Of a stretch of DNA of 7,471 nucleotides, positions 1-5,424 are shown piece after piece. Origin of the DNA: Actinobacteria bacterium ADurb.Bin346 (lineage in GTDB: Bacteria > Actinomycetota > Humimicrobiia > Humimicrobiales > Humimicrobiaceae); contig MWAX01000080.1 in NCBI GenBank assembly GCA_002068775.1, positions 1 to 7,471 on the forward strand, written 5' to 3'. Under the pieces are notes generated by a model, which was not told where the DNA came from, made no database searches, and worked only from the letters and a program-made list of their open reading frames with translations. A program made the position numbers and the translations under genes. Within the stretch, counting starts at the first letter, position 1, and each line of letters begins with the position of its first letter.

Positions 1-371
1 CAGCAATGCTGGGACCTTCCGGCGGTTATATAATAGGCTTTGCCGTGTCAAGCCTGGTTTCAGGAATGATTTTCAGTTTTTTTTGCAATTCTCATAAAGC
101 CTGCGGTAATATCTTTCGCGATATTTCCAGAAATTACCCGGGCGTCTCTCTGGCAGTTTTTCTGACAGCATTTACAAGTCTTTTGATAATATATTCATTT
201 GGTTATATACACCTGCTCGGCATGATGTGCATGACCGCAGGCAGCAGTAGAAATATATGCATCCTTTTACTCAATTCATTCAAGCTTGGTGTATTTCCTT
301 TTATTTTATTTGACCTGCTCAAAATAATGGGAATTATTGTTCTGCAGAAACTGCCTGGTAAAACAATATGA
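1..371 (+). CDS. bioY: Biotin transporter BioY, C-terminal part (5' end outside window)
   Basis: Substrate-binding S component of an ECF-type biotin importer, an integral membrane protein. The reading frame is open from the left edge of the window; the Met at position 6 is internal, since the GPSGGY motif follows at once and in BioY proteins this lies well inside the chain. About 121 residues are visible. Family features seen are GPSGGYIIGF, hydrophobic spans near visible residues 8-27, 45-72 and 85-115, and the late motif VFPFILFDLLK, matching the usual PF-x-x-x-D-L-L-K with its conserved Asp and Lys. No ECF ATPase or T component is in the window, so it would work with a shared module or alone. 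Its stop TGA at 369-371 lies immediately before the fusion gene (14 bases before its preferred start; 4-base overlap if the ATG at 368 is used). That places biotin uptake and biotin use in one operon. Identification is by motif recall and is fairly secure. Confidence 0.88.
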   Translation, partial: AMLGPSGGYIIGFAVSSLVSGMIFSFFCNSHKACGNIFRDISRNYPGVSLAVFLTAFTSLLIIYSFGYIHLLGMMCMTAGSSRNICILLLNSFKLGVFPFILFDLLKIMGIIVLQKLPGKTI

Positions 372-372
372 C

Positions 373-378
373 GGAAAG
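373..378 (+). promoter_or_regulatory. Ribosome binding site deciding the start of the fusion gene
   Basis: GGAAAG lies 7 bases upstream of ATG 386. The alternative ATG at 368 has no comparable purine run in front of it, although its 4-base overlap with the bioY stop would allow coupled translation. The site supports the shorter 628-residue product, whose first residues (MKKIKINDITIRD) align with the usual start of the family. Confidence 0.5.
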
Positions 379-385
379 ACATTAT

Positions 386-2272
386 ATGAAAAAAATAAAA
401 ATAAACGACATCACGATAAGGGATATTTTTCAGAACATCGAGCCGGAGAGCATAAGCGAAAAATTCATGAGCAGGATAGTGGAGCACCTTGAGAAAATCA
501 AGTTTGACAGCCTTGAGGTTTTAGGCGGTTCAGCTTTTGAAAAAATGGTTGATTCCAGTTTTGCAAAATCTCCTTTTGATATAGTTTCATACATTAAAAA
601 TAAATCAGCACAGTTAAGTCTCGGCGCTCTTATCGGAGCAAAAAACCTTGTCGGGCTTGAAATATACAGGGATTCCGTAATAAAAAAGTTCATTAAACAA
701 TGCGCAAAATCAGGTATTGACAGATTCAGGGTATATGATGCTTTAAATGACATAGATAATTTCAGGACGACTGTTTCTGAAGTGATGACCAGCGGATGCA
801 GCTGCCAGGGCATTATAATATATGAAGATTTTAAGGACTTTGATTTTTATATTAACATGGCTCAGGAGCTATCGGAAATGGGCTGTTCAAGCATTTGCAT
901 AAAGGACGTTGAATCTCTGATGCTTCCCCAGAAAACATCAGATTTATTTAAAGCTCTTACTTCTTCACTTAAGATACCGGTTTTTATGACCTCATATAAC
1001 CTGAGGGGGCTGCAGGTGTCAAATTACTATAATGCCTGTGCTTCAGGTTGTTCGGGTGTGGATTTAAGTTTTATACCTTCTTCATACAATGACCTCAGCC
1101 CGGCAGTGTTCCCGCTCCTGCTTAGCTTCAGGGATACTCAATTATCCACAGACCTTAATTATCTTAAAATTATTGAAATCTTTGAATGGTTTAAGAAAAA
1201 TATATATCCCATGCTTACCAATGATCTCATGTATTCAATATTCTTATTCAGCAGTAAAAACACTAATCTGGCCCCAAAATGGCTGCTCTCAAGCATAAAT
1301 AAACAGCTAAATGAGATTGGCGAAAGCAGCAGGATTGAACTGGTCATTGAAGAGCTTTTTAAAATAAAAAATGAAATTGGCAATCCTTCGCTTGCAACGC
1401 CAGTCGGGCAGATAATAGGCAGCCAGGCAATTCTTAACACCATCATTTCCGATTACAGGTGGGAAATAACAAATGATGAAATAAAAAAACTTATTTCAGG
1501 ATATTATGGCAAACTTCCAGGGCCAGCTGATTCTGCAGTTATAAGCAATATTATAAAGACGGAAGAAGCCGATATGACATCCCCGCATGAAGAGCAGCAG
1601 GACAGAGATTATGAGCAGTGCGCTGAGGAAATCAGCAGTTTTTCCAGTAAGGGAGAAGATATTCTGAGCTATATCTTTTTTCCGGAAAAAACATTAAAAA
1701 TGCTTGAATACAGAAAAAATAAAGTGCACACTTCCCGATTCCAGGATAACAGAAGAAAAACATTGCAGCCGGAGCAGGAAATCAGCTTTCCCTATTTTTC
1801 AGACAGCAGTCAGCAGAGCGCATTTGAAAATATTGATGTTAAGAAAATCAGAGAAATTACAGACCTTGTTGAAACAAGCAATATTGATGAGATAAGGCTG
1901 GAAATTGACGGGGTGAAGATATCCATAAATAAAAAAGCTGCTCCGTCTGCAATTACTGAAACCAGATCTGATAAAGCAGCAGAGCCGTCATATCCGGAAA
2001 ATCCTGAAATCACACCTGGACTTGTGGAAGTTAAATCACCAATTGTGGGCACTTTCTACAGTGCGCCAGGTCCGGGCGCAGCTCCATTTATAAATATCGG
2101 AGATAAAATTAAAACCGGAGACACTCTCTGCATAATTGAAGCAATGAAATTAATGAATAAAATTAACTCCGAAGTCAATGGTGAAATAGCAGAAATACTT
2201 GTGAAAAATGAAGATGCAGTCGAATACGACCAGGTTATAATCAGAATAAAAGCTGACCGGGGAGCGAGCTGA
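386..2272 (+). CDS. Degenerate OadA/PycB-type carboxyltransferase domain fused to AccB-type biotin carboxyl carrier protein
   Basis: Biotin carrier fusion of 628 residues. Residues 1-255 are a DRE-TIM barrel like oxaloacetate decarboxylase alpha / pyruvate carboxylase carboxyltransferase. Recognisable segments are DITIRDIFQ, LEVLGGSAFE, FRVYDALND, SICIKD and TPVGQIIGSQA. Residues ~270-450 match the PYC_OADA region, ending with EDILSYIFFPEKTLKMLEYR. Residues 484-518 match the AccB N-terminal helix region (KKIREITDLVE), then a ~30-residue Pro/Ala/Glu linker, then a biotinyl domain at 547-624 with EAMKLMN and biotin-acceptor Lys588. AMKLMN and the SPIVGTFY motif are typical of acetyl-CoA carboxylase AccB, not of OadA (AMKME). 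Asp13 and carbamylatable Lys173 are kept, but Thr202 and Tyr204 stand where the metal-ligand His207 and His209 of OadA should be, and Gly84 replaces the Arg of LLRGQN. Carboxyltransferase activity is therefore doubtful. I prefer ATG 386 because GGAAAG lies 7 bases upstream and family alignment begins there; ATG 368, which overlaps the bioY stop by 4 bases, would add six residues. The exact role is unknown; carrier function is likely. Confidence 0.85.
   Translation: MKKIKINDITIRDIFQNIEPESISEKFMSRIVEHLEKIKFDSLEVLGGSAFEKMVDSSFAKSPFDIVSYIKNKSAQLSLGALIGAKNLVGLEIYRDSVIKKFIKQCAKSGIDRFRVYDALNDIDNFRTTVSEVMTSGCSCQGIIIYEDFKDFDFYINMAQELSEMGCSSICIKDVESLMLPQKTSDLFKALTSSLKIPVFMTSYNLRGLQVSNYYNACASGCSGVDLSFIPSSYNDLSPAVFPLLLSFRDTQLSTDLNYLKIIEIFEWFKKNIYPMLTNDLMYSIFLFSSKNTNLAPKWLLSSINKQLNEIGESSRIELVIEELFKIKNEIGNPSLATPVGQIIGSQAILNTIISDYRWEITNDEIKKLISGYYGKLPGPADSAVISNIIKTEEADMTSPHEEQQDRDYEQCAEEISSFSSKGEDILSYIFFPEKTLKMLEYRKNKVHTSRFQDNRRKTLQPEQEISFPYFSDSSQQSAFENIDVKKIREITDLVETSNIDEIRLEIDGVKISINKKAAPSAITETRSDKAAEPSYPENPEITPGLVEVKSPIVGTFYSAPGPGAAPFINIGDKIKTGDTLCIIEAMKLMNKINSEVNGEIAEILVKNEDAVEYDQVIIRIKADRGAS
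2259..2268 (+). promoter_or_regulatory. Ribosome binding site of accC
   Basis: A purine-rich GGGGAGCGAG stretch inside the last codons of the fusion gene. Its GGGAG core ends 9 bases before ATG 2274. With only one base between the upstream stop and this ATG, it supports coupled, near-stoichiometric expression of the carrier and the carboxylase. Confidence 0.6.
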
Positions 2273-2273
2273 T

Positions 2274-3617
2274 ATGTTTAAAAGGATACTTGTCGCAAAC
2301 AGGGGTGAAATTGCAGTCAGAATAATCCGTGCTTGTAAAGAGCTCGGGATAGAATCAGTTGCAGTGTATTCAACTGCGGACAGGGATTCGATGCATGCAA
2401 AAATTGCAGACAGAAGCATTTGCATAGGTCCGCAGCAGCCGGCAAAAAGTTACCTTGATGCTGAAAGCATAATAAGCGCGGCTTTAATTACAAATTGTGA
2501 TTGCCTTCACCCGGGATATGGCTTCCTTGCAGAAAATCCGGTTTTTGAAAGAAAGTGCAGTGAAAACGGTATTGTTTTTATTGGCCCTCCCGCAGATGTC
2601 ATGGAGCTTTCCGGCAATAAATCAATGGCACTTGAAATAATGCGTAAAAACGGGATACCTGTAATACCAGGCTCAAATGGAAATGTTGAAAACCTTGCTG
2701 ATGCTTTAAGAGCCGGCAAAAGACTCGGTTATCCTGTAATCATAAAAGCTGCTTTTGGCGGCGGTGGTAAAGGCATGAGGATATGTAATTCAAAACGGGA
2801 CATGGAATCATTTTTCCCAATTGCAAAGTCTGAATCCCTTTCAAGTTTTGGCCTTGGCGATGTCTACATTGAAAAATATGTCTGTAAGCCAAGGCATATT
2901 GAATTCCAGATTATTGCCGATAACTATGGAAATATTGTCTGTGCAGGTGAAAGAGAATGCTCAATACAGAGAAGGCATCAGAAACTTATTGAAGAAGCGC
3001 CGGCAGCAAACCTTTCTGAAAAAACCAGAAAAACAATTAAAGGGTTTGCTGTCAAAGCCGCACGCTCCATTAATTATAAAAACCTCGGTACAATCGAATT
3101 TCTTGTCGATAAAGATGAATCATTTTACTTCATTGAAATAAATTCCCGAATACAAGTGGAGCATCCGGTAACAGAAGCAGTTACAGGCATAGATCTTATA
3201 AAAGAACAGATAAAAATTGCAGCTGGTGAGAAAAACAGTTATGCAGGCAATGAAATTTTTTCTTCCGGAAATGCGATAGAATTCAGAATAAATGCTGAAG
3301 ACAGCGAAAACAACTTCGCGCCAAGTCCCGGAAAAATAACAGATTATTCCCTTCCCGGAGGACCGGGTATCCGCATTGACACTTTCATACATTCAAATTA
3401 TTATGTACCTCCTTTTTATGACTCCCTGATCGCCAAGCTGATTATCTGGGGAAATGACAGAAGTGAATCAATTGCGCGCTCAGAGCGAGCCCTCGATGAA
3501 TTTAAAGTTGAAGGAATTAAAACTACAATACCATTCCACAAAAAAATCCTTGCCAACCAGAATTTCAGGGAAGGCAAAATACATACGCATTTTATAGAAG
3601 AGGAATTTGGGGTTTAA
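2274..3617 (+). CDS. accC: Biotin carboxylase subunit AccC
   Basis: ATP- and bicarbonate-dependent carboxylation of biotin on the carrier protein, the first half-reaction of acyl-CoA carboxylases; a cytosolic ATP-grasp enzyme. Its 447 residues match the usual 445-450. The N-terminal domain is at 1-110 (ILVANRGEIAVRIIRACKELG), the ATP-grasp domain at ~115-322 with the glycine-rich loop GGGGKG at 162-167 and ATP-binding Lys158, and the C-terminal domain at ~335-440 (EFRINAED). Catalytic and metal residues are present: Lys237 in RRHQKLIEE, Glu288, Asn290, Arg292 and Glu296 in NSRIQVEH. In contrast to the upstream carboxyltransferase domain, nothing essential appears lost. It starts one base after the fusion-gene stop with a good ribosome binding site, so the upstream AccB-type domain is its likely partner. 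PycA (pyruvate carboxylase subunit A) is the main alternative; sequence alone separates these poorly, but the AccB-like carrier favours AccC. Confidence 0.93.
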   Translation: MFKRILVANRGEIAVRIIRACKELGIESVAVYSTADRDSMHAKIADRSICIGPQQPAKSYLDAESIISAALITNCDCLHPGYGFLAENPVFERKCSENGIVFIGPPADVMELSGNKSMALEIMRKNGIPVIPGSNGNVENLADALRAGKRLGYPVIIKAAFGGGGKGMRICNSKRDMESFFPIAKSESLSSFGLGDVYIEKYVCKPRHIEFQIIADNYGNIVCAGERECSIQRRHQKLIEEAPAANLSEKTRKTIKGFAVKAARSINYKNLGTIEFLVDKDESFYFIEINSRIQVEHPVTEAVTGIDLIKEQIKIAAGEKNSYAGNEIFSSGNAIEFRINAEDSENNFAPSPGKITDYSLPGGPGIRIDTFIHSNYYVPPFYDSLIAKLIIWGNDRSESIARSERALDEFKVEGIKTTIPFHKKILANQNFREGKIHTHFIEEEFGV

Positions 3618-3647
3618 AAAATAGTCTGCTTTTAATTTTCAAATAAC

Positions 3648-3699
3648 AAAAGCAACTCAGAAAAGCAATCTGAAAAAGCAATCTGAAAAAGCAGCTCGA
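3648..3699 (+). repeat. Four tandem 13-bp repeats downstream of accC
   Basis: Four consecutive 13-base units: AAAAGCAACTCAG (3648-3660), AAAAGCAATCTGA (3661-3673), AAAAGCAATCTGA (3674-3686) and AAAAGCAGCTCGA (3687-3699). Units 2 and 3 are identical and the outer ones diverge in the last six bases. The array ends five bases before the TTGACA promoter candidate of the metV-like gene. No open reading frame uses it. Function is unknown; replication slippage or a protein-binding array are both possible. Confidence 0.8.
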
Positions 3700-3703
3700 A
3701 TAA

Positions 3704-3732
3704 TTGACACTACCTTTCATTTTTGATAAATT
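3704..3732 (+). promoter_or_regulatory. Candidate sigma-70-type promoter for the metV-like gene
   Basis: A perfect -35 TTGACA at 3704-3709 is followed after 17 bases by TAAATT at 3727-3732, four of six matches to TATAAT. The predicted start of transcription is near 3739, which would give a leader of about 85 bases before ATG 3825. The region downstream is extremely AT-rich, so other -10-like strings occur by chance; only the perfect -35 and ideal spacing make this one stand out. Confidence 0.5.
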
Positions 3733-3739
3733 GAATTAA

Positions 3740-3757
3740 TTTTTATCATGATAAAAA
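3740..3757. promoter_or_regulatory. 18-bp perfect palindrome, possible operator
   Basis: TTTTTATCATGATAAAAA reads identically on both strands and starts about where transcription from the promoter at 3704-3732 would begin. The half-site TGATAAA also occurs at 3724-3730, overlapping the -10 candidate. A position at +1 to +18 suits a repressor operator. With no loop bases and no following T-run tied to a GC stem, it is not a good terminator. The palindrome is seen directly; the operator role is inferred. Confidence 0.45.
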
Positions 3758-3813
3758 ACTTATTGCATATTTTTATTTTTAATTTTAATGATTGTTTAAT
3801 TATATTTCCTGAC

Positions 3814-3818
3814 AGGAG
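3814..3818 (+). promoter_or_regulatory. Ribosome binding site of the metV-like gene
   Basis: AGGAG lies 6 bases before ATG 3825. It is the strongest Shine-Dalgarno sequence in the window and fixes the start of this gene. Confidence 0.75.
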
Positions 3819-3824
3819 TAAAAA

Positions 3825-4358
3825 ATGACTGCAAATGTAGAGATTACAAAATTCAACCCGAGACCAAGAAAAAACTGGCATAAGCGCGGAATATATAAAC
3901 CACTTTATTTTTTTGAGGAGCTTTTAAAACGCGCTATTTTTGACTGCAGGTCATGCGGCCAGTGCATACTTTCAACGACAGGTTTTGTATGCCCGATGAG
4001 ATGCCCAAAAACCTTAAGAAACGGGCAGTGCGGGGGCTCCTATGACGGCTACTGTGAAGTCGACAAATCTAAAAGGTGCGTATGGGTTGAGATCTTTGAA
4101 AGCGCAGCCGACCTTGACAGGATTGAAATGCTTAAAAAATTCCAGCCGCCCATTGACCACCGGCTTGAAGAAACATCGGCTATTGTGAACTGGGTGGACG
4201 GCAGGATTGAAGGGATGCATCTTGCCATCCCGAATAAAGGGCCTTCCCTTGTGCAGCTTATCAATATTGCGATAAATATTGTAATTGTAAGAATCAGGAA
4301 ATTTTTGCAAGCTCCAAAATACTGGCAGAAACAGGAGTCCCATTATCTCGACTATTAA
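3825..4358 (+). CDS. metV: MetV-like methylenetetrahydrofolate reductase C-terminal domain protein
   Basis: Predicted 177-residue cytosolic protein of the MTHFR_C family (PF12225 type), the small subunit or domain that pairs with MetF in the methyl branch of one-carbon (Wood-Ljungdahl or folate) metabolism. Eight cysteines at 41, 44, 47, 56, 60, 69, 77 and 85 form the recognisable core CRSCGQC...TGFVCPMRCPKTLRNGQCGG; this is likely a metal site (iron-sulfur or zinc), which I cannot decide from sequence. Residues 86-130 continue the family pattern (WVEIFESAADLDR, then QPPIDHRLEETSAIVNW). Residues ~140-160 are hydrophobic (LVQLINIAINIVIVRI), perhaps a packing helix. The N-terminal ~35 residues are basic. 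It stands alone behind its own promoter with no metF in the window, so the partner must be encoded elsewhere or the protein acts independently. Family assignment is solid; the pathway role is inferred from the family. Confidence 0.85.
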   Translation: MTANVEITKFNPRPRKNWHKRGIYKPLYFFEELLKRAIFDCRSCGQCILSTTGFVCPMRCPKTLRNGQCGGSYDGYCEVDKSKRCVWVEIFESAADLDRIEMLKKFQPPIDHRLEETSAIVNWVDGRIEGMHLAIPNKGPSLVQLINIAINIVIVRIRKFLQAPKYWQKQESHYLDY

Positions 4359-4364
4359 TGTTTC

Positions 4365-4398
4365 AGTATTATTAACTTGTAAGTATTATTAACTTATA
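4365..4398. repeat. 17-bp tandem duplication between convergent genes
   Basis: AGTATTATTAACTTGTA (4365-4381) is followed directly by AGTATTATTAACTTATA (4382-4398), identical at 16 of 17 positions. It fills most of the 55-base gap between the metV-like stop and the end of the nuclease gene. I see no GC-rich hairpin with a T-run here, so transcription termination between the two convergent units is unexplained. Confidence 0.8.
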
Positions 4399-4413
4399 AA
4401 TATTGATAATCTG

Positions 4414-5424
4414 TCAGTAAGAGATATATTTTATGAGCAAACCGTCTTTGTCCCGCAGATAGAGGCTGTCATGTTTGTTATTCCATACAGGCATCTGGCT
4501 CCCCCAGTAAAAATTCCCCTTTCCGTCTTTTCCTTTGCCTGAGAAGAGGGTGATTCGCTCACCTTTTTTCAGCACATAGTTATAAAATTCATATATATTA
4601 ATGGAGCTGTCTTTTAAGGTCCAGCCGCCAATATTGATGTCTTTTGAACCGGTATTGCATATTATGACGAATTCTCCATTTATATTTTCAGTATCATCGC
4701 CGGCGGCATCCGGATTAATTACCACTTCAATGCCTGAGCCGGCAAGCTCTGAAATCGCCCATAAACCCAGCCTGTTTGTCCTGGCGTATCTTTCCGCTTC
4801 ATTTAACCTGTCCTGATATTTTACATCGGGTGGATAGGTAAAAGAGTTGGCAAATCCTCTCAGGACCATTTCAAGATTTATAAAAAGATTTCCGTAATAA
4901 GCATATCTTAATAACCTGCCGTACCCATCCATTTCTGATATATCTTTTTCAAGATAAAGCTCTTTACCCCCGATCATCATTTCAAGAACTGTTTTTGCTT
5001 CATCATAAAAATACATTCCAGTCTCCGGAGTATTTATTCCAATTAATCTTATCCTTTTTCCGTTTTCAATCGAAAATGTATCTCCGTCTATTATCTCCTT
5101 TACAGCGCAGTTGCTTGTCTTTATTAAAACCGGTTTTTCATTACTATTATAATCGGCGGATTGCTGTTTTTCCCCGGCTGCCTGCAGGCTTGAGTCTGGA
5201 CTGTCTGAAACATAGGCATCATCCGGCTCAATGCTTTTCTGTTCAGAGCTTTTCCTGCCAGATTCATTTTCTCTTATATCGTAATAAACGAGGCCGCAGG
5301 AGACTGAAAGCAGCGCAGACAAAAAAATTATTATAAATGTAAGAATAAATAGTGAGATCCTGCAGATCTTATATCTCTTTTGACCTTTAAAACCGCTTTT
5401 ATTTTCCCTGCCTGATATTTTCAA
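4414..5424 (-). CDS. Membrane-anchored thermonuclease (SNase) with C-terminal lamin-tail domain
   Basis: Predicted exported nuclease of 336 residues, acting outside the membrane on DNA or RNA. Residues ~17-42 are a basic stretch plus hydrophobic segment ending LLSVSC; Cys43 fits the relaxed lipoprotein pattern, so it is a lipoprotein or a single-pass anchored protein. Residues 44-100 are a low-complexity Ser/Glu/Asp linker. The SNase domain spans ~104-222 with Asp113, Asp115, Arg126, Thr132, Glu134 and Arg170 at the positions of the staphylococcal nuclease active site. Asn131 replaces Asp40, in the string RLIGINTPE, which I recall as a common variant. Residues ~230-336 are a lamin-tail (LTD) beta-sandwich: GEFVIICNTGS, IGGWTLKDSS, FYWGSQMPVWNN, DSLYLRDKDG. 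The only sensible start is TTG 5424 (in-frame TAA just upstream), so its 5' end overlaps yacP by 26 bases. A GAGG 3 bases ahead is a tight spacing. Its link to the RNA-processing genes upstream may be incidental. Confidence 0.85.
   Translation of the reverse strand: MKISGRENKSGFKGQKRYKICRISLFILTFIIIFLSALLSVSCGLVYYDIRENESGRKSSEQKSIEPDDAYVSDSPDSSLQAAGEKQQSADYNSNEKPVLIKTSNCAVKEIIDGDTFSIENGKRIRLIGINTPETGMYFYDEAKTVLEMMIGGKELYLEKDISEMDGYGRLLRYAYYGNLFINLEMVLRGFANSFTYPPDVKYQDRLNEAERYARTNRLGLWAISELAGSGIEVVINPDAAGDDTENINGEFVIICNTGSKDINIGGWTLKDSSINIYEFYNYVLKKGERITLFSGKGKDGKGNFYWGSQMPVWNNKHDSLYLRDKDGLLIKYISY

Noticed and set aside
6..371. A complete small membrane protein starting at ATG 6
   Set aside because: The sequence begins inside the conserved BioY core and the frame is open to the window edge, so it is the truncated end of a longer gene.
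368..2272. Annotation of the fusion gene as a working oxaloacetate decarboxylase alpha or pyruvate carboxylase subunit B
   Set aside because: Overall similarity would suggest it, but the H-x-H metal ligands, the substrate Arg and the motif Trp are all replaced, the carrier domain is AccB-type, and no OadB/OadG genes accompany it.
3620..3655. Rho-independent terminator after accC
   Set aside because: TGCTTTT (3627-3633) can pair with AAAAGCA (3648-3654), but the stem is short and AT-rich with a 14-base loop and no T-run follows it.
3648..3699. CRISPR-like array
   Set aside because: The 13-bp units are contiguous with no spacers, and there are no cas genes in the window.
3740..3757. Palindrome read as a transcription terminator
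   Set aside because: It has no loop bases and an almost pure A/T stem, and lies downstream of a plausible promoter; an operator is a better though unproved explanation.
4014..4343. Minus-strand open frames opposite the metV-like gene
   Set aside because: They show no family motifs and lie antisense to a gene with a clear cysteine signature and strong ribosome binding site; they are frame shadows.
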